Source: Reticulascus tulasneorum
Lineage: Eukaryota; Ascomycota; Sordariomycetes; Glomerellales; Reticulascaceae
Length of the DNA: 64,000 nucleotides
Assembly: GCA_001557505.1 (NCBI GenBank)
Contig: LSAX01000005.1
Span: 2,046,001 to 2,110,000 of the forward strand
Reading direction: 5' to 3'
Of the stretch, positions 1 to 11,026 are shown piece by piece. Each line of letters begins with the position of its first letter. Position 1 is the stretch's first letter. The notes beneath the pieces were generated by a model. That model did no database searches. It was not told the origin of the DNA and saw only the letters and a list, made by a program, of their open reading frames with translations. Both the position numbers and the translations under genes were made by a program.

Positions 1-2563
1 TGAATTCCTTGTTGCTGCTGACGCCGCCTGGCCTCTTCGTCTCGCCGATGTTGCGCCTGGCGTTGTTGGCGGTAGTAGAGCAGTAAAACAAGACACAACC
101 CCAAAAATACAATGACAAGGCTCTCAATGAGGCCATCGTCATCAATGGGGTTTCCATCCCCGCCGCCAATGGTGTCGTCGAAGATATCATCGTAGAGCAC
201 ATCGTCGTAGTATGGCTGGTCGTCTTGGAGAAAGTTTGCGATCCACTCGCTCCAGGACCACGTCTTCTTGGGTTCTGAGACAGTTAGTATGTATAGATCA
301 GGTCAGCAGGGACGCAAACTTACTTGGATCGTCCTGAATGGAATGAATGGGTCCGTGGGTGAATGTGTTCCAGGCACTTCTCATACGCAATTTGAGCAAG
401 CTCAAGGTGACAGGCAGGTAGGCCTCGTCGTTCACCTCCAACGCTTGGTCGTAATACCGTTTTGCGAGGTGGAAGTCTTGGGTCAGACCGATGCCATTCT
501 CGTGCATCCAGCCCAGGTTGTATAGCGCCTGGGCACTCTGCGAGTAATCAGAGGCGCCGGTATAGCACTGGACAGCCTTGTTGACGTCGGGCTCGGTCCC
601 AATGCCGGAGAAGTAGTAGTCACCCATCTTCACCTGCGAGTCAACATTTGACTGGCGGGACGACCGAGTCCAGTACAGTAGCGCGAGCCTCGGGTTCTCA
701 AGAAGCGACGGTCTTGTGTGCCGTTGAACCAGCCAGGCTGGCAACGGCAGCTTAGATTGAGCTGGGTCGAGCATGTACGCCACGTTGTTCTGGGCTCTTT
801 CGTACCCTTGCTCAGCCGCCATGACATACTCGAGGAACGCCAGCTCGTAAGCGCCATCTTCGTAGGCGTGATTTGCCTCGGCCCAGGAGGACACGAGCGG
901 CTCGGCTTTCTCCGCGACATTCTTGTAATAGTTCAGCGCCATCGAGCAGGTCTTGTCCCTGCCAACGCCGTGGTGGACCATTTCCCCGAGGTAGTAGTGG
1001 GCTTCGATGAGCCCATAACGTGCGGCCAGTTCAAAGTAGTTGTTCGCGTGGCGAACATCCTCGGCAGTCCCTTGATCTAGGTGGAGAACTCCCATTTCGA
1101 TCTGGGATGGTGCGTAGTCTTGTTCGGCCGAAGTCTTGAAAAGGTCCGTGGCCATTCCAATGTTCTTCGGCATTCCGTAGCCGTTGAGCATCATGAGACC
1201 GAGGCCATGCTGTGACTGGGGATCCCCATGAGAAATCCCCCTTTCAAACCACATCTTTGCCCTCTCGAAGTTTTGGTCGACACCATCACCCCTCAGATAC
1301 ATCCGGCCAATGAAGCCCGCCGCTTTGCTGGCAGTCTTTTCGATGCCGGGCTTGTAATTCTCCATGATCCGGCCATCTTTCTTCCAGTAGCGCTTAGCCA
1401 CCATGAAGAAGTATCTCTTGGCGAGATCCAGATCCTTGTCCAGCCCCCTCTGCCCTTCATAGTAGATCCTCCCGAGGTTATATGAGGCTTTCGAGTCGCC
1501 CTTTTGTGACATCAGATCCAGATATTCGATCACGTCATCGATGGCGGCATTCGCGTCGGAGTTCGGGCTAGATTTGTCGGCATTCAGGCCAGCACTCGAC
1601 GCGCTGGCGCCCTCTCCGTACACTCCGCCGTCTTCGTCCGCAATGCGGTACGATTCCACCACCCAGGACATACCACCGGGCGGACCCGAACGGTACCATT
1701 TCATGGCTTTGTCGGCCACCCTCTTATAATACTTGCTGGCCGTCTCGCAATTCTTCGGAGTCGAGATGCCGCTGTGATGCCGGTATCCTACCGCCATCTC
1801 CGCCCTCGTGTCTCCCCTGATCGCAGCGAACGTGTAGTAGAGTAAGGCCCTGGCCTGATCTGTGGCTACGGCATTTCCTATACCCGTAGCGTAGAAAAGC
1901 CCGACCATGTATTGCGCCGTGCTGTTGCCATGGAGGGACGCGAGGGATTTGTAGTGATTGAAGGCGACCCGTAGGTCTTTCGGGTGAGAATAGTTGCCGA
2001 AAAAGTTCATGTCGGCAAGAAGATACAGAGCATCGGAGTTGTTCTGCAAGGCTGATTGCTCGAGTATCCTGACGGCGTGGAGCAGGGGCGTGCTCGGCGT
2101 GGTCTTTTGACCCTCCTGTGGTGCGCTGATCTGGAGGCTCGGCAGCACCTTTAATGCGTACCGGAAGGCAGTTCCCAAAATAGTCGCCGGACGTCGTCTT
2201 CTGTGGTGAGAGGTAGATGGTATGGTCCTGAGCACCTCCATGGCTTCATCAACCAAGTCCGCGCCTCCAACCAGTTAGTCAATTATCGCGATCCATCAGG
2301 GAGGCACAAAGGATATACCTGGCTGCCGGGGTGGCGGTTCGCGCTGCTCTGAAGCGACATCTGTTTTCGGACCGGCCACATGCTCGCTGCCGGCCTCTTC
2401 AGCTCCTTTTCCATCCTTAACGTCGACAACCTTCTGTGATCCCGAGCAGACCACCGCGGTGATCTGCAAGAGCACTATTAGGCCAGCTGTCAGCTTCCGA
2501 AACGTTAGGTGGCACGAATTGGGAAAGAGTCTTACCAAGAAGCCAGACGAAAAAGCGTCTCAT
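1..2563 (-). CDS. HRD3: Hrd3/SEL1L-like ERAD ubiquitin-ligase adaptor, 3' end cut by window
   Basis: Exons (minus strand): 2536-2563, 2319-2486, 324-2264 and 1-274; introns of 49, 54 and 49 bp with GT-AG borders. About 803 residues are visible and the stop lies outside the window. The N-terminus MRRFFVWLLAGLIVLLQ is a clear signal peptide, only created when the first intron uses the acceptor at 2487. Most of the protein is a ladder of SEL1/TPR-like repeats, such as 'AQYMVGLFYATG', 'ASYNLGRIYYEGQ', 'PQSQHGLGLMMLNGYG' and 'ALYNLGWMHENGIG'. After an acidic stretch, the last exon encodes one membrane segment ('SLVIVFLGLCLVLLLYY') and a basic, Gln-rich tail. This is the Hrd3/SEL1L layout: a luminal repeat domain that presents misfolded glycoproteins to the Hrd1 E3 ligase, anchored by one C-terminal helix in the ER membrane. 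Assignment to Hrd3 rather than another SEL1 protein rests on the signal peptide plus C-terminal anchor. Confidence 0.88.
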
Positions 2564-3125
2564 TCTGGGCAGTTCCTATATGCCAAGGTGCTTCATAAAA
2601 TGTCGTGACATGATCTTCCACAGAAAGTTCGAATGGATGGCAGAGTGTGGAATATCGTCGCAGGATCACCAATTGAGATGGAATCAGTCTTTAGAACAGC
2701 TGGCCTGCTGCTTAGGTCTACGTAATTGGAGAGAAGCTACCTGTGACAGGGGTACGGTGGCTTACAGGGGTTTCAAGCGTGGTCTGATTGGCAGCTGCAG
2801 CCAGGTGTGGCGGTGCACCACAGGTCTCGATTATTTAAACATCCACACGGCGGCAGGGCCTCAACTCTAGGTCTGAGTTTGGTGAGTCTGAACTCTTGAA
2901 TCAGCTCCTGCGTGAACATATTGGACTACCGCTTAGCAACCAATATCTAACCTCCTAAGTCTCTCATACAAACCTCAAGGAGAGCATGGGGATATTGGAT
3001 TGAGCTGGCTGAGATAAGGCATTTTTAGTAGTACCCACTCTGAACCAAAAGACTGAAGCATCCCATCCGCCTCATACCATTATATCACATGCTCTTTGGA
3101 GCTTAGGAAGGTCACTTGCTCCAAG
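2564..3125. other. Divergent intergenic region between HRD3 and WD40 gene
   Basis: 562 bp shared upstream region. The short open frame at 2580-2870 has no recognisable motif and is probably chance. No RNA gene or repeat was seen. Confidence 0.5.
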
Positions 3126-4344
3126 ATGTACATGCTCTCCTGCGTTGACAAGTACGCGCACTCTGCGCACCAGCAAGATGTGTACGTCTTAGATATCCAT
3201 CGCGCGGACCGTGGTCTTGCGGCCATCTCTTCAAACCAGAGTCTTAAAATCTTCGATCCTGCGAGATTAGCCCCACGCCCTGTCTGGGAGTCCCAGACGA
3301 GTCATGGGAATCTGACTTGTTTACGAATGTTTGATGCTGGAAACTCGATACTTTGCACCGCAGGCGAGGACGGGACTGTCTCCGTATGGGACGTGAGACA
3401 GGATGCTTCCGGGGCGCGAGTTGCCCATTTTCAAGGTGGGTGCCGGGCCGCTGGCCTTGGCTGTTCTCATAACTGATTGATTTCGTAGCGGCTCAGGCGC
3501 CGATAACGTCTCTGGCTTGTGAAATGAGGAGTCATACGATTGCTGTCGGGACAGAGCTTCAGGGAAGTATAGCATCCATTCTTCTCTGGTATGTTGTTTT
3601 CCCCCGAACAGGGCTGCCTGTCTTGCTGAACTGTCACAGGGACGTGAGGGCGAACCCGAGCCAGCGCCTTCAGTACAACGAAGTCCACAGCGATGATGTT
3701 ACAGAAGCAAGCAAACTCCTCGATTTGCACTTCAAGCTATCTACTTCTACTAATACCCCGTAGTTAGAATTTCATCCGCACGACGCCAACGTCCTTCTCT
3801 CAGGCTCAACGGATGGTCTGGTAAACGTCTACGACACGCGGATAGCCGACGAGGACGAGGTTGTAATCCAGACTTTCAACCATAGCTCCTCAGTTCACCA
3901 TGCCGCGTTCCTCAGCAACACGGAGGTCTATGCCATCTCGCATGACGAGAGATTCGCTTTGTACAATATGGCAGAGGAGTTCGAGAAGGGCTCGGCCATG
4001 GTCGACTTTGGAGACGTCAGGGAGGTTCTCGGCTGCCAGTACGTGGCGCGCGTGAGCCCCAAGGCGGACGGAAGTGGCGCAATTTTGGGGGCTGGCTCGC
4101 AAGAGTGAGTGTTTCCGGGTCCCGTTGCATGAAGCTGGGCTGACTTTAGATTAGTCGGCAGATGTTTGAGCTTGTTCATCTGTCGAAAGGCAACGGATGG
4201 GGCTTCGACAAGGAGTCGAGTGTTGGCCTACCTGGGGCGCACGGGGGTGAGCTTGTTCGCGCATTCTGCTTTTATGACGAGAACCAAGTTGTTTTCACGG
4301 CAGGTGAGGATGGTGAGATTAAAGCTTGGAGACCCAGCGCTTGA
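3126..4344 (+). CDS. WD40-repeat protein, WDR89-like
   Basis: Exons 3126-3435, 3489-3588, 3640-3706, 3764-4104 and 4155-4344; 335 residues. The start MYMLSCVDKYAHSA is the first in-frame ATG. WD repeats are visible as 'GEDGTVSVWDVRQ' in exon 1, 'HSDDVTELEFHPHDANVLL' spanning exons 3-4, 'SGSTDGLVNVYDTR' and 'AGEDGEIKAWRP' at the C-terminus. The order and the HSDDVT(E/Q)xxFHP block match the small WDR89-type propeller family of fungi and animals, whose molecular role is poorly known. The third intron (3707-3763) has a GC donor (GAA|GCAAGC), a CTACTAATA branch site and a TAG acceptor; using a nearby GT donor would delete the conserved V-T-E residues. The gene converges with the FRG1-like gene 177 bp downstream. 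Confidence 0.85.
3707..3763 (+). other. GC-AG intron in the WD40 gene
   Basis: 57-bp intron beginning GCAAGC and ending CCCGTAG, with a CTACTAATA branch-site-like word. Joining at this position keeps frame and restores the WD40 signature (…VTE|LEFHPHD…). Confidence 0.7.
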
Positions 4345-4521
4345 GCATGATATTTGAGCTTCTACGTACTTCGGAAGAGATGTCCGAACGTCTGCAGCTC
4401 GACCCCGTCTCTGGTGAACGCCGGCTCGCCTCCTCTCGATGCAAAAGCATCTCGTGCCGCCGAACAGGCCGTGGAGCCTAATGGCGGCGGGTATAATATT
4501 CGAGATCAACAGACGCCACTC

Positions 4522-5388
4522 TCAACCGTACTTGTCATGCTTCGTCTTCACCTTCACCAGAAGCAACTGTTCATGAAAGTCACCCTCCCTCCTCGCTCTC
4601 TTCAGCCTCTTCACCTCATCCTCATCCAGTCTCCTTCCAACTGCCTCTTCCAGCGCCTTCCGGCTGATCTTCTCCTTGGCCTTCTCCTCTTTCGACGCCT
4701 TCAGCCGCGGCTTGAATCGGGCTTGCATCCGGATCCGCAGCGTCGTGTTAAAAGTGGTTGTATCCGCATCCCCACGCACTTCGGAGGTTGCGGTCGCCTT
4801 GGAGGATGTGGATGGCTTGATCGTTAAGAATGTGTCTCGCAGTGTTTGGATCTGGAACGTCCCAGGCGTGTCAGATGTCGCAATCACCGAAAAGGTCTCT
4901 AAAGGAGAGACAGCTTCAGACGTCGCTGAGAGCTGGCCGATCTTGTCGCAACTCAAGTACCTGTTAGACATATGTTAGCACCCTGAGCACGTTGAGAATG
5001 CTACAGCCATCGCGACTTACTTGCCATGGTGGCTCTTGAACCTGTAATTCTCCGTTCCGGCTATCTTGTTGGCGACCCATACCTGCCTCACATCATGAGG
5101 TTCGGCGCTTGCCGGATTTCCGTCCACAATATTCTCGATGTCCAATGTGAAGACCTTCCCGGTAGCGTCGCACGCAAGAGCAGAAAGCGGTTCCGTGGGT
5201 AGCACAAACATCACTGGACCAACTACGTCTGCCACCCCTTCGGCCGAGACCCAGGTGTCGTCACTTTGGGGGTCTTCCTCCGCCCGGACAAGCTCCCCGC
5301 CCTCCTCATCGCCGACCCTGTCCTCGGCCGCGGCGCGCTTCCGTTTCTTCGCCTTCTTATCTCCTTTGAAGGTTAAGGGTTTAACCAT
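4522..5388 (-). CDS. FRG1-like family protein
   Basis: Exons (minus) 5021-5388 and 4522-4960; one 60-bp intron with donor GTAAGT and acceptor AACAG. 268 residues. The start MVKPLTFKGDKKAKKRKR is chosen because it opens with the Lys-rich nuclear/nucleolar-type signal usual in this family; the open frame extends further upstream but with no family resemblance. The middle carries the beta-trefoil/fascin-like FRG1 region ('GPVMFVLPTEPLSALACD', 'FKSHHGKYLSCDKIG', 'ETFSVIATSDTPGTFQIQT', 'DTFLTIKPS'). The C-terminus is a charged helix ending KTKHDKYG. FRG1 proteins are nucleolar/Cajal-body RNA-associated factors linked to pre-mRNA splicing and actin bundling; that role is family knowledge. Divergent from the 2OG oxygenase gene (337 bp apart). 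Confidence 0.85.
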
Positions 5389-5725
5389 TGCGATAGCGCA
5401 GTCCGAATTAGGTAGGTAAAGGTCTGTTTTAGGCCTTTGGCGGCAGTCGGCGAGCTCCGCGAGCGATGTGGAGGTTGTTGCAATGATGGATGGTTGTTTG
5501 GTTTTCGGGATGCAACCAAGAGGACCTATAGCTAAAGTCTTTGGCAGGGGAGCACTTTGATTATGTAAGTGTATTTGCCCCTCCCCCACCTTGGATACCT
5601 AGGTATGCGCCAGAGAGTCTGAAGAGGATTCCGGGATCGTGACCTTGGATACCATTTTGTAAAAGCATAGTGAACGCTGTATTTCGACCGTTCGCACTGT
5701 TCTGAGTCCTAAACTGACGGCTATC
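5389..5725. promoter_or_regulatory. Shared divergent promoter, FRG1-like and 2OG-oxygenase genes
   Basis: 337 bp between two divergent start codons, so it must contain both promoters and 5' leaders. No specific factor site was identified. Confidence 0.45.
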
Positions 5726-6930
5726 ATGGGTCCTGTCGCGCAGGCCGTCACCGTATCCCTGAAGGACCTCCGAAAAGGTACGGTTGTCACTCACCATGTC
5801 TGAGAGCTAGCCCTTACATGTGATACTTGATAGGCAACATCTCTTTCGAGACTCTACAAGAGGCTTTTGGACCGGACTCATTGGGTATCCTCGTTGTCAA
5901 AGATGTGCCAGAAGAGTTTTCTCACTTGAGGCACCAAACTTTGTCATACGCCTCCTACCTGGGAAATCTACCTGCCTCAGAACTTGGTAAGTCAGTCAAA
6001 GCGAAAGACACCTCCAGACTAACGCCAACCGCAGAAAAGCTCGAGAATGTGAAGGCAAAGTACCTGACCGGCTGGTCTCTGGGGAAGGAAACGCTGAAAA
6101 ACGGCCAGGCGGATACGTTTAAAGGCTCTTACTACGCAAATTGTGCCTTTTACGTTGATGCGTCTCTGGACTGCGCCAAGCCGAGCGAGGAGTTCTCGGA
6201 GGAGACATTTCCAGAATATTTGTCTCCGAACATCTGGCCAGCCGAGACGATTTTGCCTGGGATGAAGCCGAGCGTTGAGGCGCTGTGCCGCCTGATAATC
6301 GACGTCGCCGTGTTAGTCGCCAGGGCATGCGACAAGTTTGCTGAAAAGGAGATACAGGGCTACCCGCCAGGTTATTTAGAACACGTCGTCAGCACTTCCA
6401 CCACAACGAAAGCGCGTTTACTGCACTACTACCCCCAAGCTCAGTCGGCGCTGGCAGATATTGAAAGCGACGACGACGATTGGTGTGCGACACATCTCGA
6501 CCACGGCTGTCTTACAGGTCTCACATCAGCCATGTTCGTCGATGAAAAGGGCACATCCCCAGAGGTCCCAGAAATCACAAACTCCACGTCTGCCAGCCTA
6601 CCGCCGTTGGAGGAGCTGGAAGCATCTCCAGATCCGTCGGCTGGTCTCTACATCAAATCGCGAACAGGCGACACGGTCCAGGTCAAGATTCCCCGGGACT
6701 GCATCGCCTTCCAGACTGGCGAATCTCTGGAGAGGATCACCGGAGGCAAGTTCAAGGCTGTACCGCATTTTGTTAGGGGAGTTCGAGCGAGTGTGAGCGA
6801 CGGCAGAGTTGCGAGGAACACGTTGGCTGTTTTCACACAGCCGAATCTTGGGGAGGAGGTTGATATTGAGCAGCACTTGACGTTTGGCGAGTTTGCGAGG
6901 GGCATCGTTGCTAAAAATACTGTGTCGTAG
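5726..6930 (+). CDS. 2-oxoglutarate/Fe(II)-dependent dioxygenase family protein
   Basis: Exons 5726-5777, 5834-5986 and 6035-6930; 366 residues. The start MGPVAQAVTVSLKDLRKG lies in a small first exon. The fold is suggested by the metal-binding block 'DDDWCATHLDHGCLTGLTS' near residue 220 (H-x-D of the facial triad) and a distal His in 'FKAVPHFVRGVRA' near residue 318, followed by the Arg/Asn-rich strand 'RVARNTLAVFTQPN'. The N-terminal 'GILVVKDVPEEF' resembles the DIOX_N-like start of isopenicillin-N-synthase-like proteins. Conserved proteins of this type in fungi mostly have no known substrate, so I name only the class. Intron 2 (48 nt) has no in-frame stop, so retention would add 16 residues. 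No biosynthetic cluster is evident around it. Confidence 0.78.
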
Positions 6931-7452
6931 TTATGTCTGTAATATGCATATTATAATTTGCAAACCTCGGCGATTGGCGCTTGGTTTGTACATGCTTCCA
7001 ATGTAGACTCAGACGTAATCGACGAAGCCCTGCCTCGAGGTTTTGACCCAAATAGCGGCAAATGAATGTCTGGTTCGACGCTCCACTCGGTGTCTGTATC
7101 CAAGTGTATCAAGTGGCGCTAGGGATAACTAGAACTGGAAATCCAATCCAATTTGAAGATGTCAAAGACCGAGCAACCAAAATTCCAAATACGCTCTGTG
7201 GCTTGAAAAGGTAGAATAATCCAATCTGTGGATCAGTCAGCACCGGAGACTTGAAGGAACTGCCCCGCCCCCGCCTGAATGGTGTCATAGGCCGTTGCGC
7301 ATAACAGCTCGATGAAGCTCCCAAGGTCAGCAAATATAAGACTCTGCAGTCGCCCATTCACTTCTGGCAGCTATATTTCATCAATCAGCATCTCAATCAA
7401 CCGGAGTCACCAGTTCTGCACCTCACATAACCAAACAAGACCAATCGCATCC
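6931..7452. other. Intergenic region upstream of DsbA-like gene
   Basis: 522 bp. It holds the presumed 3' end of the oxygenase transcript (A/T-rich near 6940-6960) and the promoter/leader of the next gene. It also contains an in-frame upstream ATG at 7312 for the following gene, described there. Confidence 0.4.
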
Positions 7453-8106
7453 ATGGCTCTTCCACCAAAGTTCGCCGGCAACAAGCTCGCCTTCGCCGCG
7501 CCAAAAGCTTCAACTCCGGGTGTCCCGCCGGCAACACACACTCTCGAGGTCTTCATCGACTACGTCTGTCCTTTCTCGGCAAAGCTATTCGCAACGCTCT
7601 ACCACACCGTCGTGCCCGCCATCAAAGAGAACCCAGACTGGGCGTCCTCCCTCGAAATCATCTTTCGCCATCAGGTGCAGCCATGGCACCCATCCAGCAC
7701 TCTTACACATGAGTCCGCCGTCGCCGTCCTCAAGCTTGCGCCTGAGAAGTTTTGGGCCTACAGCGATGCGCTGTTCCAAGCACAGAAGGAGTACTTTGAC
7801 GTCAACGTCGTCAATGAGACACGGAACCAGACTTACGCGAGATTGGCCAAGTTGGCGGGCTCGGTCGGCGTGGATGAGAAGAAAGTGTTGGCGGCCCTGA
7901 CTGTGCCAGACAAACCTGCTGCGGATGGTAGTCTGAATGTGGGAAATGAAACGACTAATGACCTGAAGATTCTGGTCAAGATGGCGAGGCTGGTTAGTGT
8001 GCATGTCAGTCCTACGGTCATCTATGATGGAGTTGTGCAGAATGATATTAGCTCAGGATGGACTATCGATCAGTGGAAGGAATGGCTGGGCAAGAATGTC
8101 GTTTGA
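7453..8106 (+). CDS. DsbA-like thioredoxin-fold protein
   Basis: Single exon, 217 residues from MALPPKFAGNKLAFA. The start 'HTLEVFIDYVCPFSAKLF' is the beta strand plus Cys motif of the DsbA/2-hydroxychromene-carboxylate-isomerase-like fold, but the second cysteine is Ser (C-P-F-S), so a classic disulfide-exchange CxxC is absent. The helical insert follows, and a cis-Pro-like 'VSPTVIYDGVV' lies near residue 180, typical of thioredoxin folds. Substrate unknown; glutathione- or peroxiredoxin-like chemistry is possible with one cysteine. An in-frame ATG at 7312 would prepend 47 residues rich in Arg/Ser/Ile with almost no acidic residues, looking like a mitochondrial presequence. Which start is used cannot be decided from sequence alone. 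Confidence 0.8.
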   Translation: MALPPKFAGNKLAFAAPKASTPGVPPATHTLEVFIDYVCPFSAKLFATLYHTVVPAIKENPDWASSLEIIFRHQVQPWHPSSTLTHESAVAVLKLAPEKFWAYSDALFQAQKEYFDVNVVNETRNQTYARLAKLAGSVGVDEKKVLAALTVPDKPAADGSLNVGNETTNDLKILVKMARLVSVHVSPTVIYDGVVQNDISSGWTIDQWKEWLGKNVV

Positions 8107-8382
8107 ATGAAAGCTAAAGATGCAAGCGCTGCTAAGTAACATACTATCTATTTAATTAAAACTTTGAATTATTACGCTGGTTTTTGTTGTCAATATAACT
8201 CGTGGCAGAGCTACCTTGCTTGAGCTTAACCCCAGCTATGGCCTGGAGCTTGTAGGTGGGAGTCAGCAGCCTCCAATGTAAATCGCGTCGCGTAATTACA
8301 ACCAAAAAAAAAGGGCTCTAACATCACCTCATCCACTACACATCTAAACCGAACATACAAATTAGGCCATTGGCTAGCCACC

Positions 8383-9264
8383 ATGGCTTCTCTCCGACTG
8401 ATAATGCTTAGAACGCAAATGCCCCGTATAGGCCAAGCAATCATCTCAACACCACGAGCTTCACGGCAGTCTCTCTTGACGAAATTTCTTCCCAAAAGGC
8501 TCTATGCCGTCGCATCCAGCCCACCACCAGCGGCGGCTGCGAAAGCTGCCGCACCCGGAAACAGAAGATTCGGTAGGGTTTGCTCGACGATATCCAATGA
8601 CAGGACGTGGGACTAACACATGACAGAATTCCCTGAGCGACTGCTAATCTACCACGCCGGCACTCCCCGAATCACCTGGCTAGCATTCTGGAAAATCACG
8701 ACGATATTCAGCTGTGCCTTCTTCTGCTGCGTAGCAGCTCCTGGCTACTTCAGGTCGGAGGAGAAATTGTATCTACAAGGTGTCGGATGTAAGTATTTAG
8801 TTGAGGCTGTAATAGGTCGACTTCTTCCGGGAATACGCTGTTCGAGGCTAACATGCACAGTGGCCGCCTGCGGCGTCATCCCTTTCATCTACGTGGCCTA
8901 CACCACCTCCCCGTTCGTCACCTTCGTCTGGCTCCGCTTGCCACCTTTCGCCCGACAGTCACGGGCCATTCTCGAGCGATTTGTCAGGAGCATGCCGCCT
9001 CAGACCCAGCTGGAACTCGGAACCATGGGCATTATGACCAGGCCACGTATGAGCCTGACCACCATCGGCGAGCTGCAACCGGTCAACGAACGGCTGGGAA
9101 TTGTCAATTTCACTCGCGATGCCAAGGCTCTGAGGGCAGCGAGGCTCTGGTACCACTACCGGCCGATAGAGAAGTTCAATATTCGGGGCAGCAACAATGG
9201 TGTGAAGGATGGCTGGATATGGGATGCTATGCAAAAGTCGCTAGGAAACCAGAAGACGAAGTAG
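8383..9264 (+). CDS. Predicted mitochondrial inner-membrane protein, two TM segments
   Basis: Exons 8383-8572, 8627-8788 and 8861-9264; 251 residues. The first about 60 residues are rich in Arg, Ser and Ala and lack acids, consistent with a mitochondrial targeting sequence. The conserved-looking part begins 'FPERLLIYHAGTPRITWLAF'. A hydrophobic segment follows (about residues 80-103, 'FSCAFFCCVAAPGYF') and a second ('CGVIPFIYVAYTTSPFVTFVW') after intron 2. The C-terminal soluble part contains 'TTIGELQPVNERLGIVNF' and 'RLWYHYRPIEKF'. The two-helix hairpin plus matrix tail resembles the TMEM70/TMEM186/TMEM223 group of respiratory-complex assembly proteins, but I cannot confirm membership. Its stop is only 41 bp from the stop of the convergent transporter gene. 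Confidence 0.7.
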
Positions 9265-9305
9265 CCCAACTGCAACCCGACTTGTCTTCTATCGACCAAG
9301 AGATG

Positions 9306-11026
9306 TCACGTCGAGACCACTCCATACCAGACCAAGCCCATAACCGCACCTAAGAGAATCGCGGCTGGTGGACTGACTCCAAACCAATGGCCTCCAACAA
9401 AACTCGTGGCTGTGACAACCACCCACCACGGTTCGAGACCCAGACTGGTGCCCTCCTGGAAACCCTCATCAATGTAGCCCTTCTGCCAAAGTCGATACAC
9501 TGCCGTGTAAATCAGACCTACCGCGGCAGCATTAACGCCCCTCAGACTGGACTTGACCCACCTCCAGCCGCGCATGGCACTCCAGACGCCCATCGTTCCG
9601 TGGACGGTAATCAAACCTGGTGCAAATATGCCGAGATACCCAAGGAGTGCCCCAGCCACAGAATGATGTCCGCCATTGATGGCCGTCAGGCCACCCAAAT
9701 ATACGGCGAAGTTGAAGTTCGGTCCGGGGAAAGCCTGGATGAGGGCGAGTCCAATTAGGAAATCGCGCGGGCTGACCCATCCCTCCGCGACTACGTACTC
9801 GCGCAAGAGTGGGATGACGACTGGCCCGCCACCGAAGATAATGGTTCCCGCCAAGTACATGTTGGCGAAGAGTCTGAACAGCAGTGGTTTGTTCGGCAGC
9901 ACACCACGAAGAACCATAATTGCGGTGAATGAGAAGAAAAACAGCAGGATGATGAGGAGTCCCGATCGCCAGCTGATGTTGAGGCGTCGTTCAAGGGGAA
10001 CAACGCGAGGCTCGTTCTCGGGGGTGGCTTGGGCCTGTTCCGTGGCCAAACGCGTTTGTTCTTGAGTCCGGGCATCCTCTGCCGAGCCGGCAGCTACCAC
10101 TGCTCTCTTGCCGTCATTTTCCGCAGCTTCTTCACGCCGAATCTGCATCTCGACGGCATCCTCTTCCGCCGCCTGCCGGCGCTTTGGACGCTGCTTAAGA
10201 AAGCCAACAATGGCGTTCACCGGACCATGTAGCCACCGAAAATCGTGCACGACTGCCGCGATGCCGGCGAGGAATAGCAATAACGGGAAGTACCAGAGTG
10301 CGTTGTACATCAGACCCGCGGCAGCACCGAGAAACACCAAGACACGCGACATCTTGTCCGTGATAGCCTTCTCCGACAGCTGAACCGCAGCGAGGGCGAC
10401 AATCCCTACGGTGGCGGCGTTGAGGCCGGACAGAAGCGCGTAAACTGCCCTGGGGAGCGAGTCACCAATGTTGGAGACGCCGATGGCCAGGCCGTACATA
10501 CCCAGCAGACCGGGAAGGCTTTTGTTCAGGTTAGAGAAGGGATGCATAGACGGCTGGGCGCACGTACCTCCAGATCAAGAACCCGAGGATAGCAGGTAGA
10601 AACCCGTCGTGCAGGAGGTGGATGCAGTAAAGCATCTTCGTGCTGGCCGGCCCAGAAAAGGCCTGGCAAACGCTAAATAGCTCTTGATACTAGATGCCAT
10701 CAGCCCATCGTAACCCTTCTTATGCCAAAATCTAATAGACCCACCACCTCCTCATCTATCCATCCCAGCTTGACCACAAACTTGTCGCGATACTGTTCCA
10801 GCGGTCAGCAGCTGTCAATTAAAGATCTTGGCCCCCCCATGATGTGCCGTTGGAATAGGCCACCAGCTCGGGGCGCTTCTGTGACGCGCGGAATGCTCAC
10901 AATCTTGAAATGCACCGCCGGGCCGCCAAAACTCGTGAAGCCCAGATACCAATTCTCGCGCACGATATTCCAGAGTCGCCCGCCCAGGTCAACAGAGCGC
11001 CAGCCCTTCCATCGCTTGACGGCCAT
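9306..11026 (-). CDS. Chromate-type (CHR family) ion transporter
   Basis: Exons (minus) 10901-11026, 10745-10792, 10568-10689 and 9306-10518; introns of 108, 55 and 49 bp; 502 residues. The start is the first in-frame ATG, MAVKRWKGW. The protein is two homologous membrane halves. The first opens 'WYLGFTSFGGPAVHFKI' and has 'CQAFSGPASTKM'. The second repeats the pattern as 'TIIFGGGPVVIPLL' and 'IQAFPGPNFNFAVYLG'. The FGGP…QxxxGP pairs are the signature of the CHR superfamily. A charged cytosolic linker (about residues 210-280, Arg/Glu/Gln-rich) joins the halves. Such long two-domain CHR proteins in bacteria and fungi export chromate or affect sulfate/chromate handling; the real substrate here is not shown. 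Convergent with the mitochondrial-protein gene. Confidence 0.88.
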
